A DNA stretch of 64,000 nucleotides from Sthenelais limicola. Taxonomy: Eukaryota; Annelida; Polychaeta; Phyllodocida; Sigalionidae. A program made the translations under genes and the position numbers. The stretch lies in the NCBI GenBank assembly GCA_942159475.1, contig OW804094.1, positions 127,086,755-127,150,754 on the forward strand, read 5' to 3'. Every line of letters begins with the position of its first letter. The stretch's first letter is position 1. Under the pieces are notes generated by a model, which had not been told where the DNA came from, made no database searches, and saw nothing but the letters and a program-made list of their open reading frames with translations. Positions 27,101-40,070 of this stretch are shown here, piece after piece.

Positions 27101-29407
27101 TGATATTTTGTATTTATTTCAGATATTATGCTTTGCATTGCATTAACTGATGTAATCGTAATCCATCTTTATTTACGATATATATAAATGAAATTATCAA
27201 ATATTTTAAGGAGAATTATTGGAGGAAGTTTTAGTGGCATATTTATTACTTGATCATGGCCAATATGATGATGATGTGTAAACAGACAGGATCCATTTTA
27301 CAGCTTTAGTTGAGAAGGCAATGTGGCACATGTATATAAACTGGAATCGTATACTCTCAGCCATTCTATATATAGAAAAGTGGAGGATAAGTGGACCTAC
27401 ACAGCAATAAAAACCCCTTTTACAGAATAGAGCACCTCTTGTTTCATCATTTTATTGGTCTTATATTAACCATTGAGTGGAGTGCTTGCAGAAGGACTGT
27501 ACCAACTATGTTAGACAGAGACGGATCAACTTATCTAATATCGATATACAAATAGAAGCACCGGGAATTTCGCTCATATATAGAGCTCTCAATCATTTAT
27601 TCCCCTGGCCCTTAGCCCTAGTCACATCATATATATTCGTATATGGAATTAATGGACATTTCGGACACTCGGTTAAATCAGGGAATTGTATCGCTAAATT
27701 ATTAAGCATTAGTAGCAAAACCACTTTGCCATTTGATCATAGCATTTTTGATATTTACGAATGACATGGATACTGAGGTATTTATACTTATACTGGTGTG
27801 AACATCCGAGTGAACTCACACAACAGTCCATTCATAGACATGACATACACAGATATAACATTATCTCAGAAAACATTCCCTTCATGAACAGCAGAACGCA
27901 ATTCTCCCCAACCCCATTTTGCCATAGGAACATCCCATGGGAGCGCAGACCCTTCAATCAAGAGACCAAATATGTATTTGATGAGGGACATCTGGGGAAA
28001 AATATATTCTAAATGACTATCTGGATGTCTCCCAGGGGAAAGATGGTACACGTTACTACACATAGTATTAACAGGGGCCTCTCAATGTATTCCACAGCAA
28101 GTGTAGATGTAATTTAGGATGCATTTCACCAGTAATATAGGACTAAATTCCCTTCTTATATTTCACACATAGGTAGACAAGAGCCAGTATGGTTGTCCGG
28201 ATTTCTCTGGGCAAATATTTATCTTCATGCACTGAACCAGACCGATGGAGTCCAAATTATTAGCTTGCGGACCCAGCCTTGTGTAAAATGGATATAATAT
28301 CATGTTAACCGTCGACTGGGCTTTGTGTAATCCAATTCCATTTCTATGGGCGAGATGCGTTTGAACCCGATGACTTGGCATGTAGCGAATCAGGAAGTAA
28401 AAACCATGTACAAATCGAATTTAGTCGATATAACCGGTTAAATTAAGTACACACCATAGTTTCTTTTCATAGGTAGCGAAGCAGAAGTTACGACGACTAA
28501 ATTTGGAAACCATTGGCAGGCAGGTATAGCCCTCCTGGATGCTTTTTCTCTATGGTTTGTGTCCATGCTTAGTAAATATGGAAGCGGCAAAAAAAGGGAC
28601 TGGGCCGGATCGGTTTAATGCGTAATCTCTATTAGAAAAACCGCCAGATATGGGGAGCAGAAACTGAGAGAAGCCACTGCATTCACATACACTGGCTTCC
28701 ATGAAGGACAAGCCCACAAGATTATCGATACAGAGGGGTGATGCTCGATGAGCTATGACCCTTTCTCTGAAAAGGCTGATTCTATTTGGTTAGCTGCTTC
28801 GCCAGTGTCGCCTCTCAGAGGGATATTTCTTCTGATCTTGTCCCAAAAGGCCAGTCCTAACTTCTAACTGTTGGGTATCTAGAAATCCACTTGTCGTATC
28901 GTACTCAGATAGCCGACATAGCTTCGGCGGAGGCAGATACTCGAAAGCCGATCCTAACCTGGTTTGCCCTGAAAGAAATATATGGATGTTAAAAGCAAAC
29001 AATTCCGAATGCAGCATAGTGCCAAAATGTATTAGTCACCTATTCCATCCCAGAATTAAGTATTTAGACATGCTTTCATTTATATCGAACCAAATTTCCT
29101 TTTCGATATCCTTCCATATATATACACAAATGTATGAATCCAACGAGTTAGTTAACTGTATTATGTTATGCCTTTAAAGGGTCAGTTAACGGGTTCATGG
29201 TCACTTTTAGGACAACAAACTTCATGGAGCCATAAATACAACCCCAAGTCTCGATTTTTTTACTTCCATTTATGTTTAACTTATAGTCACCTACAGGCAT
29301 AAATTGAGAAATCCTAGTTGAAAAAGTCTGTTTAGCACAAGAGGGCACTGAGAGTGCTGTGTGACGTCATAAAGCTGCGCCAGAAATGGACATAATATCT
29401 CTACCTT

Positions 29408-29421
29408 CCCCCCCCCCCCCC
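29408..29421 (+). repeat. 14-base poly-C run
   Basis: A homopolymer inside the Kolobok-like element, between the left subterminal repeat and the THAP frame. It creates part of a spurious opposite-strand open frame. Confidence 0.9.
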
Positions 29422-29579
29422 AATCTCACAGCAATTGAAGCAGTTATGCAATACATGTAATACCTATTCAAGAACCAGTCATGAGAGGTCAATAATTGGG
29501 TTGATACATGTGTCAATGTTTTGGTAAATGCTATTATCAAGAGCGCATTGTTTATAGTATAGACAATAGTAGGACTAAC

Positions 29580-29905
29580 ATGGAGAATACTAGTGATTTG
29601 GGGTTTAGTCCTCCCCCTAAACGAAGGAAGAAAAAAAGTGGTGAGAGGAAATGTATTATATCTTGGTGCTGCAGTGGAACAAAAGAGAGGGAAATAGCAC
29701 TGCATGTATTTCCCTCTGACCCAGAGAGGAAGAAGCAATGGGTTGCATTTGTGGCAACACAACAAGAGCAAGGGATATTCGCAATTGAACAAAGTGGCAA
29801 TAATGTGCTCAAAGCATTTCACCCTCCTTCTTTCTAGCAGCAATTATGAGAGTTGTTTGTTATGTTCATTGCATGTACATTTCAAGATTGGCGCAGCTTT
29901 ATGAC
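29580..29905 (+). pseudogene. THAP zinc-finger domain, frameshifted, inside Kolobok-like element
   Basis: From the ATG at 29580 the frame gives a short basic leader (PPPKRRKKK) and then a THAP start. A cysteine at 29652 and a second cysteine at 29667 or 29670 are followed by HVFPSDPERKKQW, the typical FP-D-P and W positions of the family. This frame ends at 29837 without the last zinc ligands. The frame one base over reads IMCSKHFT, with Cys at 29806 and His at 29815. That restores the C-x2-4-C, about 45 residues, C-x2-H layout of a THAP finger. A single indel between about 29745 and 29800 therefore separates the two halves. THAP domains bind DNA, and in transposons they recognise element ends. 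No transposase follows before the right terminal repeat. Confidence 0.8.
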
Positions 29906-30085
29906 GTAGGCAAACAGGGGCGCCTTGAATGGAGTGTTAAACTGTGGAACTACTTTTTCACTCCTTTAAATGGGTAAAACTCATTGAATAATAACTTGAA
30001 TTAAGTAAAACCGGGGTGGTTACATTTCAATAATAGCAAGGAAATGGATTTGCTCATAATATTTGGGGGTTTACTGACACTTTAA

Positions 30086-31462
30086 TGAACTAAGAAGTAA
30101 AGTTTAAAAGTTGAATAGTTGAATGTCGACAGAACATGGTAAATAGCATCTGTTGGTGGAACTACTTCCCACTAAACTACCCCCGATTAACACTTAAATT
30201 TAAACGTATACAATAACCCCTATGTTAGATCAAATACGTATATAATAAATATCGATAATTAGAACGTTGAGGTATATAGCATACACCAAACAGAAGTAAC
30301 AATCATCTGAAACAATAATATGAAAAAACCCACCACCACTTGTATAATAAAATCCTTTATTCGATGTATGACAACTATGCAAAATTAGATTTGTCTGTAA
30401 TCACTGAGAATAACATCAATTTAAGAATATCATGTACTATGAAACTGATCTTAATCAATCAGCAATGTATCAATACAAACCGAATCAAAACAGCAAATAC
30501 CGGCATTTAAGGTTGTGGTGTTTTCCTCTTTACAAGAAGTAAACAATGGAAATAACGACGGAAGGTGAGCTGGAGTGGGTGATGTCCATGTAAATAAATC
30601 ATGATTGAGAGATTGGAAGTCTGAAAGTTCATGGTACTATTAAGTGTGAAGATCACAGCCCAAATGGTTAAACTTTCAGTCAGGGGACTCCCAGACAAGT
30701 AGGAAAGAATGGGCAAACGTTTGGAAATGTGATTCTTTTGAAAGACGCAAGCTTAAAATATAGCTTTAAAGTGATGATATTAAGATGATACTATCTAGCC
30801 TTCAAATATAAATGACACCAGATATAGAGAATTATGTCACCCCACTTGGTGGAATAACGTTGCTGTTATTATTGGAATAAAAGTATGAGGGTTAGAAGAC
30901 AAAACCTATGCGTAAGAGTGTCTCAATATACATGTATGTAATAGTCTCAATATGTATGTAACACGGGTTCCATTCTACAATGGAGGTTGCTACTGCTCTT
31001 TTAATACAAACACACTTTGATATTCAAATCTAATTACACACTCCCCTCCATTTGCCAGAAACAAATTATCCATATGATTCATCAGTATTCTCTTTCATTC
31101 TTGTCCGACTTAACAATTCTTTTCCTACTGCCTGTTGTTTTATTGAGTCACAGTACCCCAATTCTCAGTACGTTGCAAGCAAAGGCCTCTGAAAGGGGCC
31201 GAGGAGAGAGCAGAGTGAACCTGATAGTTCTAGTAGTGGCAAACCCGATCAGGAGACCACCAATCCCGCACCATAAATATTTAATACATTAATGAGGACT
31301 TGGCAGGTGACAATGGCCCGTGAATTGAGCACATTACCGCCCAAGTGCAGATTAATTGATGTTTTGATGCGGTTAAGAGTCCAAATCGAAGCATATGTGA
31401 AAAGCCACAATATAAAACACCATCAAAACAGAATTGGATCATCAAGATCGGACGGCAATGAG
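30086..31462. other. non-coding DNA
   Basis: AT-rich sequence with no coding match and no repeat that I can delimit. Confidence 0.45.
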
Positions 31463-31542
31463 AGATGTTTATACTGAGAAGTACCCTTGTGTAAAGTCCA
31501 ATTTCCATCTACTACTCACAGCCAGGGGCAAAATAACAACAT
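31463..31542 (+). repeat. dispersed direct repeat copy 1
   Basis: About 80 bp matching 33233-33308 in the same orientation. The shared core runs from actgagaagtacccttgtg to ctactcaca and then aacaacat, with roughly ten differences including a four-base indel near the start. The flanks do not match. Similarity of peptides on the opposite strand (MEIG-TRVLLS) only reflects the DNA similarity. Confidence 0.75.
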
Positions 31543-33232
31543 GGGGGTTCGCCACTCTGGCATGAGACATCCATTTTATAGGATAGAAAAAATGGTATCT
31601 TCAACTCCGTGCATGCTGACTGGCATCAACCTAATCGACGCTTGTCTTGACACCTCTGTAACGACCACATATTTATGTAAGACATGATGACAAACGTGTA
31701 GATTATCAGCCCATTCCAATTAGACACGGAGACATAAACTGTCGCACTCTATTCCAACCTTGTCAGCAGAAACCTGAAAAAATACTCTTTTTATTTTTTT
31801 GCAGCCGACTGGTTCATTGGGCAGGCAATTCACAAGGTACACACTCACGCTATCTTTAGCACGCCAGCCCAACTTAAACACATCAAACTGGGCTAGTGTT
31901 ACTCTACCTAGGCCGACCATTGTTCTTTTGTCCCAGCAGTGAGGTGTACACATTTCATTACTATCGCCAATCATGCGATATGGCACTTAGTGTGCTTATG
32001 GTTGGCCCGGCTGCCAGACTCAATGGTTGTCCAATCCCTGGTTAGTCCGTATGATTCAGACATATTGGTCGAACTCAACTTTGGCCAGGCGTGGCGCGAT
32101 ACATGCCACAGCGAGAAACATTGCCTTGTTCCAAATCCATCTCTTGGCGTAGTTGTTAGTGCAGTGCCTCAGCGAGCTTTTATGAAAAGGCAATTTGCAA
32201 TTTATTACCACACCTGCCATGCCTTACTTCGAATTCAATTCTGTATAAATGATTGAATACAAGATCGATTTCTTTTTCCATCTATGTCTCTTTTATGGAT
32301 ATTCTCAGATAAATGATCACAGAATTGGATTAAGGTCTATGGGTTTTTTTTTGTGATAGCCAACAGATTCTTCGAGTACAAGTGAGAAATGGTGATAAGA
32401 ATGATCGGAGGTCAACAGTTGATGATTACATGTATGAATCACACATGGCAGGTGTTTAATGGCATGTTCTGTCTATACCCCTGGGACATAAATATAGTTA
32501 CCCGTGTATATACAAACATGAATCAACGGGATCCAATGTCGAACACATGGAATATATCTTCGCTAAAAACGACTAAAAACGACCTATATATACATGAATT
32601 TGGTTAAGGACATGGTGTTGCTTACAATTCGGAAAGAAGGAGGACTATAGAAAATATGTATTATTCAAACTAACTATATCATTTCAATTTATAACAGAGT
32701 TTTGACATCAAAATCTAGAGTTCCTTTGGTAAGATTCTGCTCAATTTCTGAAAGTTTTTGATCCATTAAAACAAACCCTTAACTAGGAAAAGAAAAGAAA
32801 TGAAAAATGGAAAAAAATGCAGTGTATGAAATTAGCGATAAATCTCAGAGCTCACGGCCCATGTATCCAAACCAAGATCTTCCCAGAATTACCGTCTTTC
32901 ATAATAAAAGGATAGTGTAATACTTAACGTAAGAAAACATCGTAAATGGGGTTTCCCGATCTATCACAGAGCGATGCCATTCTACGTGTGGATGCAAACA
33001 GTGAAACAACCAGTTAATCAAACTTAGTTTGTCGAGTAGGGCCGAGTCACTCAGAGACCTATGTTATCAGGCACAATTGGTCTCTACCCTGTATGACTCC
33101 ACTAAATCTTATCACATGACCATGTATTATTTTGTAGGTAGTTTTATATAAACAAATAATCCTAAAATTATTATCCTTTTCCGAGATAATAAACTGAAAT
33201 AATTGGAAATTAGGGTGAATGTAGACAAAGAC
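31543..33232. other. non-coding DNA between the two direct-repeat copies
   Basis: No gene or terminal repeats are supported. I looked for a second matching pair that would make the two copies the ends of one element and found none. Confidence 0.45.
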
Positions 33233-33308
33233 AGATGTACTGAGAAGTACCCTTGTGCAAATCCCAATTTCCATGTACTACTCACAACAACCGGCGAAAC
33301 AACAACAT
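33233..33308 (+). repeat. dispersed direct repeat copy 2
   Basis: Partner of 31463-31542, about 1.77 kb downstream. The same core is kept, and similarity stops shortly after aacaacat. Confidence 0.75.
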
Positions 33309-34610
33309 TTAGCTCGCTATACTTCAGCAATCATCTATAGTACACGCCTATGTTTACAATATACCTATTATATATATACTTCATTACAAATAATTAGTCA
33401 TTCTTAGTATAAATAAACATGTCTCCCATCCTCCGCAGGACACCACTGGGTTAAATTACAGGATCCCACCGACTCACTGCATAAAGCTAGGCAGGACATA
33501 ACGCTAATTGTGCCACCGATATATTTTAAACCATGTCTTTACAACCTCTTTCGGATGGTATAATCAACGTGAATTAAGAGTCCCTGAACACCGTAAATTC
33601 AAGGTAGTTATTCTAGGATGGTCCTTTTATGGTCCTAGGAATCCTCAAATTTAATTGGAAACACTGTATGTCTTAAACTGTTTAGGTGCGAGATTAAAAT
33701 AGTTTTGGACTTTGATTTCTCAGAGCCATCATTAGAGGTACAGCTATCAATTATTTTGTTACTCAGTTCAATTTACATATCATTCAACTTCCATTTGAGA
33801 GACACAGAATGTTATTTCGATGTCAAAACTACCAGGATTAAATTTATTTTTTTGATACATGGGCACATCTTAAGATTTAAATATGTTAAAACTTTATTTC
33901 AATGTATTGCAACGTATCCATAATAGAGGGTAAAAAGGATTTCCTTTGATTTGAATTGGTCACTAAGGAATCCTTCTGAAGGAGATGGTCTTTAGATTTT
34001 CTAGTAATCACGTAGGCACCTGGTGTAAGTGAAATTGATATAATAGCTTATAGGCTGTCTAGAAAGTCTGGGAAGGTTTATAACAAACAGGTGGGGTCTG
34101 GCGCATATGGTAATAGCCCAGATAGGAGTAATCTGTTTAAGAACTCTTCTAGGCGCCATCATATGAAGATACTGTCTGACATTGAAACCCCTGACAAAAA
34201 TTATCATGGTTTGAATATGTGATCTTCACAGTTATGTAGCTCTTTTTGGTAATGTAGCAGAAGTTCCCAATTGGATGATAATCACGCACATTAGAATGCA
34301 TAGAAATATATAACAGAGGAGTTTTTCCTTAACATGAGTGACAATGAAAATGGATGATGACGCGAATCTACCATTCTTGTATCACCTACATTGCTATTGA
34401 GCGGTTTAATATGAGAATAATATATTAATCTATTTTTTTGCTGTACTTATATGTATATGGTATGATCTACTCGGAAAAGGCATGCTCGTATTATTCTTCC
34501 CTAATTGGGAGTACAAAATAATGATTGTCTTTTGATTAAACATATAAAAGCCTTAGCTTCATAGGAGAGACTTCATTGCTTACGAAAGCCATTTCATTGA
34601 TAAGATCCGA

Positions 34611-34642
34611 CGCTCTCTCTCTTTCTCTCTCTCTTTCTCTCT
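34611..34642. repeat. CT microsatellite
   Basis: Imperfect (CT)n interrupted by TTT steps. Confidence 0.9.
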
Positions 34643-35071
34643 AAAGCCTTCTGACTGTTCATTCCAGCTTTTTCACAGCGGACTGGAATCATTGAGGCAT
34701 TGCTTGCGTTAAAGTGGGAATAAAATGAAATAAATGATGATGGTTAGGATACGTGAGCTGCTTCAGAAACCCTGCGGATAAAACAAGTACATTTGACCCT
34801 GTGATCTATTGTCCTTTTTTACAATGTCCTCATTGAAAATTGCCATGAGATTTCCCAGGCGCAGGGAACAGCGACCTCTCGGAACAGACAAACAAGAGCT
34901 ATTTGGAATGCAACTCAAACCACATTTGTCTTGGATGAAAATTGAGTTTGCCCATTGAATCAAGAGGCACAGGGTACGGCAGGCATCCTTGATCACCCAC
35001 TAATTTCCCACGTGTTTTTACTGTGACATCAGCCATCCCGGCACTTCTCCAATGCTGTCACATGATGAACC

Positions 35072-35121
35072 AAGATGGCGGCAATCACGTGGGCAACGGT
35101 TGGTGGCAAGGGCTGGTCTCA
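35072..35121 (+). promoter_or_regulatory. YY1-like motif plus CACGTG E-box, possible core promoter
   Basis: The sequence caagatggcggcaatcacgtg combines an AAGATGGCGGC word, the classical YY1 site often found at transcription starts, with a CACGTG E-box a few bases on. The ATG within the motif opens a short frame that runs into caagtaaaac, a weak splice-donor match. This is motif resemblance only. No downstream exon is recognised. Confidence 0.2.
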
Positions 35122-37592
35122 ATCCCAAGTAAAACAATTTTTAGCCTAGTTTGGGCTCGGGGTTGCTAATACTAACTCCTATGTGGTCGTATTGGGAGCA
35201 TTGGGTATACAAAGTGTCATGTCCACTTAATTGGCCTGTCTGCAGTGGTTGACCTATCTCCTGTTTGGCAGATTGTCCAAATAAAATTCCCCTCCTCACA
35301 CGCAGCCTTCACCTTGGAAACTCTATACGCGTCTGGCTAGCTAGGAATGGTTGGCATGAATTCAAGAAAAAGGATCGCATCGATCGGAACCGTTCATGTA
35401 AACTCCTCAGAAATTAACTTAAAGATCTCTTCAGGGAATGTGGCCTGGCGAAGAGGTGTTCTCTATAATAAAACCATCGGTTTTTAGCGAAAGTGGTAAA
35501 TGAAATAGAATTCCACAGTATATATCTCCTCAAGCTATTATTGGCGAAACGAGCGAGTAAATGAATTTTGCCTTTTACACACGTAGCAAGCAGCGATCAA
35601 ACGTTTAAATATTAAAAGCCTCCGACAAAGAAAGTTGGCTGGCACGCACAATACATATCAAAGCTAATAAAAAGCAAGCAACAGGCACATCAATTTACCA
35701 TGGCTTGGTTGTATACGCTTACCACAAGATGTGTGTCTTAAATGTGTTAAATTTAGTACAAGACTCGTTCCAGGTATTCCATTTGTCCCCCTCCTTTGGC
35801 TTAAGGTAGGTTTGCCTAGCCTAGCATGACTACTTGGTGATTTTTATACATAATGACCTCATTACAGAACGTAGCAAGTGATGAGCTTCTTCATTATGGT
35901 TTATCAAATGATCCGGCACACGCATTAATTTCTTTGAGCATGCCTGTATGGCATGCCATCAAAGCATCAGGCTCGTGACACGATCCGATCGTTTAAAGTC
36001 CCTAAACAGAACCATACATGATTGGTTGTATATTTTCATGCTAAGAGCCTGTACAGGACATGTAAATAGGATTATTAAAGGCAATTTATTCTTCTCCTCT
36101 CTCCAAATGCTTTGCCTTCTTCTACTTACTAGGCATATAAAAGTCATCGTCTGGCAGTTACTACTCCATTTAAGACAGCTGGAAATACGGGTTAATGTCG
36201 AACATTCATTTTTAAATGCCTCAAAATGGGAAAATGACAAAAATAAGCAGAAGTAGTCGAGGCTGATAAAACGTGTGAACCGACGTGTCTATGGTCCTCC
36301 AGTTGCGATTCCGGCTTGCATCGAACAACTAATAGTCCATAGAGACCACACCTTTTGAGATAGAACAATGAGTCAAGCTATTCATGTGGTAAAATAAACT
36401 GGATTTCATGCGCTTGTTACAACCTTTCTGAAGAGACAATAATATCGGATAATGGGTCCATAAATATAACTGTCCTATTCAGCCATGCAGAATTATTGCC
36501 TCCGCCTGAATTCTATTTGAAGATTTGTAGAGCATTAGTATCTAGTTTTCTCTAGAATCACCATTCACCACATTCTGATCAAAGTTGTAATGTAATTGCA
36601 AGGAACGAAGGCCTTTGCAAGAAGGTATTATTTGGAGAAGTACTTCTAATAGTTAAAAGTCAATCAATAACATTGAATTTCTTTCCTGAGTTGGTTTATT
36701 ATATTTCAGGGTCCAATCAAATTGGTTAGATGGATAAAGTATCCACACTTGATACCACTTATTTAGTCGCACCATTGAGTGTTTATCAATGGCTTATTTC
36801 GATTCAAGTGCAACCAAACCTCATTTGGGACGTTTGCCTGCTGATTAATTCGATCAGCAGCAAACCTTTGATACGTCTCCACTTCCGTGATTATGATGAT
36901 ATTTCTAGGCCCTTTGTGTCAAGAAGTTTCCACAGCACCTCCGCCTTTCCCCCCTACTGCAAAAGATAAACAGGATAGCCGTGTATATTTGAGGATAACA
37001 ATTCTATAATCACTTATATTCGGGCGTGAAGATAAACACGAGTGGTACATTGGTAACGCGATACATACTTAAATGCTTTGGCATTTATCAGATTGGATGA
37101 AGCAGGTTGGATTATGGATGGGGAAAGCAGGATGGGGTTTGCTATGGGCTATGCCTGTTCGACAAACGCATTTATCCATTGATCCGTTTAGTGATTAGGT
37201 GTTTGTTATCTTTTTCCCCCCTTATTGATCCGTATAGAGCAGCCTCGATGATCTGATCCATCTTTCATGATTTATCGATTCCCCTGGTCTGGTAAACATA
37301 CAACATTACTTTTTATTCGCTGATGACGCTCTCATCTGGGGTGGAGAACCGAGGTGAATATACCAAAACACTTTTTTGTGGGTCCCAGTCGTCATTAAGG
37401 TTCACTTTTAAGGGGATATCAATATCGAGGATTTTACCCAGCAAGTTTATAAATATCCCAAATCGATATTAAGTTGAGAAATGCAATGGCCTGTGCATGC
37501 ATGAAATGAAATCGAAGCTTCCAATCTGAGAACTGTTGAAAATCATGATCGCTTTCAATTGCTTGTTACTAATTACAGCAGAGTGGGGGCAT

Positions 37593-37646
37593 CGGGAGAG
37601 AGAGAGAGAGAGAAACGCAGAGAGAAAGGGATAGATAGAGGGAGAG
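37593..37646. repeat. GA-rich microsatellite
   Basis: A (GA)n run followed by imperfect gata/gaga units. Confidence 0.9.
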
Positions 37647-38053
37647 TATGGAAATTAGCTCTGGCTATGTATTGATAGGGGGTATCAGTCTACCACACGA
37701 CGAGTCCTGAGGAATGTGGACTCTAGCCATGGCCATATGAGCCATGGACCCGGGTAGTGCAAGGTGTTACATATGTGAAGCCTCGACCAACATCTTCGCA
37801 TATGGAAATCAAACCCCTGGGGGGATCTTGCTTTCGCAGTCTCAAGTGAAAGTGTTTAGCGTATTTACACAGACACAATGCAACCAAGGAGGCTCGGGGC
37901 CTCCCGGAGGAACTGTGTCAAGTGTTAGTATTCCTCGTCTCTCCGATAGCACTTAGCATAATGGAATATGAGATTGAGTGTGTTACATTGATGCGGTACT
38001 GTGGAGCTAGGGACTGGAAGTCCCAGACATAACATGCCCATTACCATGCCCAA

Positions 38054-38168
38054 CCATGAGAGCTCGAACCTCCCTAGGACACCCTTGTGAATGTTACTTC
38101 TCGCACGTTAGGCGTGTCACCTACGGGACGAGCCGCTCACAAGGCCTATAACCCTTACCCACTCATGG
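38054..38168. repeat. nested inverted repeats, candidate structured element
   Basis: Several stems are nested in order: ccatgag 38054-38060 with ctcatgg 38162-38168, ccttgtga 38083-38090 with tcacaagg 38137-38144, ctcg 38100-38103 with cgag 38129-38132, and cacg 38104-38107 with cgtg 38113-38116. The minus strand also reads ggttcgagctc near its 3' end, like a tRNA B box. No proper A box or cloverleaf is present, so this is not a tRNA. Confidence 0.35.
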
Positions 38169-40070
38169 GCTAGTACCCTGAGCAGCTCAAGAAGTATGTC
38201 CCTTCCCTTAGTGATTAATGCATTGTCTTTTATTTTGCATGAGTCTCTTGACAGGCCTCCCCATCTGGCGCCCTAATGGAATTGGATTTTTGATTGAGTT
38301 TTCATTCCAGGCGATGTTTGCAAGGATAACTAATTAATTAGGCTTCGTCAGACAGACTAGCATGGTCTACGCAAAATGCATACATCACACATCCTAGTTA
38401 CAGCCTAAACCTTTTATCCTATTAAGAAAGAAATTAGCCTTCATGGGGGGACCCACCGTTTCTATTCATTATAGAATGACGTTAGGCCCCGTAGGGAAGA
38501 GATCTGCTTGTTCAGTCTAAGTAAGACATCGCCATAGATCTTTTATTATTTCCTTAACTAATGGTTAGGCGCCGGCTACAATATCTCAATTCATAATGGA
38601 AGCTAAGGCCAACAAGTCAGAAGCAACAGCTTCTTTAAGGCCTCATGGCTGAATACGCTTGTGACACCGTATTTCCCTCTAGGAATAATCTATCACATTG
38701 TTTACTTCCCGATTTCCCTCCCTGTATACTCATCCATATACTTATAAAAAGGACTCCCTTGATTATATATTGGATGTTGCAGTGAAAATAAAGTTGACCC
38801 ACTTTCCTTTTTCAATAATTTGTTCTGGTAAATGAAAAGAACAAAAAGGCTGGTTAAAAATAACGTGTGTCATCTCCAATGTCCTCCAGCATCTTTGACG
38901 AGTATCTCCAGGGAGAGCTCCAGAATAATTTCACTCTATATTTAATAAGTGGCCCAAAATAGTATTTTTCTCTGCTATACTCCTAACTAAAAGTAGCATG
39001 CTGACCATGGTGGGCAAACAGGATAACGCCCAAGCAAATATTAGATTCATTTTGGAGATGCTGCAACTGCTATTTAGCCTATATACATACGGGAAAACAT
39101 GGTTTTAGCCTCCCAATAGCGGTTCAGATTTTTTTGGTTTAATCTATTTATGATTTATGATAAGGTTAAAAAATAATATCTGTAATATGTCTATTATTGT
39201 TGGCATATTCACATTAAATATCCAATAACGGAAGATGTAATTACTGTATTTAGGCAATAGCTCAGGGTAGGACGAAAAACGGTCGAAAGATTGAGACTAC
39301 ACTGTGATATTTCCTAAATAAAGAATTTGAAAAAAGGTCCGATTTCCGAATCTCTCGACCATGGCTACACTACATGAGTGTACCTAGCAACTACGTAAAC
39401 CAGGGTACGTGTCCATGTTGTGACGTTCAAGGATTTTCGAATTCAAAAGTATAATGAATTATTTTGATCATTGATTTTGACATCTATTTGCCAACTTAAT
39501 CGGGAATTATTCTGAAGAAACACAGCTAGTGTGGCCAAGCTTTAAATCTGTTGTCATTTAACGAATTGGGTGGATACATTTGATATCTTAATATCTTAAT
39601 ATGAAACATTGATTTGACATGACATTATATATTTACTTACCACCTCTAATCCTTCCCTGTTACCTACCATTTCTCGCTGTGACTGAGCCAGTTAAACTCT
39701 TACAATACCATGTATCAGTAATTACCAATCGGTAGGCCTTTAAATGCAGATCCAAGGTCTTAGCAATTAATGTGTTACACACGTGGAAATCAGTTCCATT
39801 GTCTCGATCTACTTAATCTATTATCATCGCTACATGTTACCACATCTTTTTGTTATGGTACAGAAAGGGTTATAAAGCTAGCTATCGGTGACCTTGAGGT
39901 TGTATAGTCAGACTAATTAAGGGATTTTACGTTTTGTATCAGCTAATAAACCACCGAAAGATCTCAAAATCTCTGTAATAACGAACTAAAAATGATACTC
40001 TAACCAATGACATAGTTATTTAAATTGATAGCTAGAAACATTTATTCCATCATTACAGGATTACATCCTA
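38169..40070. other. non-coding DNA left of the 12.4-kb inverted repeat
   Basis: No gene or recognisable repeat is supported. Confidence 0.45.

Larger units (their letters stand above)
18354..29173. other. unique non-coding DNA
   Basis: No gene is supported. Visible local structure: an 11-bp inverted repeat (ttggcgtgcca) near 19132 and 19195, a hairpin at 19646-19678, a G-rich tract at 21150-21171 and a pyrimidine-rich strand at about 21660-21845. The remainder is AT-rich, with many TAATTA-type words and no recognisable coding match. Confidence 0.45.
29174..30085 (+). mobile_element. Kolobok-like DNA transposon, short, with TTAA target duplication
   Basis: The element proper is 29178-30081 (904 bp). 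It is flanked by TTAA at 29174-29177 and 30082-30085. The left end reads AGGGTCAGTTAAC and the right end, reverse-complemented, reads AGTGTCAGTAAAC. Farther in, an 18-bp perfect inverted repeat (acgtcataaagctgcgcc) lies at 29364-29381 and 29890-29907, nearly equidistant from the two ends. The terminal regions are therefore related over about 200 bp, although diverged. It carries one THAP-type zinc finger, broken by a frameshift, and no transposase catalytic region. TTAA target sites together with a THAP domain point to the Kolobok superfamily; piggyBac also uses TTAA but lacks THAP. It is best read as a non-autonomous deletion derivative. Confidence 0.8.
33309..38053. other. unique non-coding DNA with simple repeats
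   Basis: No gene is supported. It holds a CT-rich microsatellite at 34611-34642, a possible promoter-like motif cluster near 35070-35100 and a GA-rich microsatellite at 37593-37646. The region from 37680 is less AT-rich and contains several small hairpins, for example gagtcc/ggactc near 37703. Confidence 0.45.

Noticed and set aside
29367..29843. 158-codon open frame opposite the THAP finger
   Set aside because: It is the antisense of the THAP frame and runs through the poly-C tract; the sense strand has the diagnostic motifs.
38054..38168. tRNA on the minus strand, from the ggttcgagctc B box
   Set aside because: The span is too long, there is no A box or anticodon arm, and the T stem would overlap the acceptor stem.
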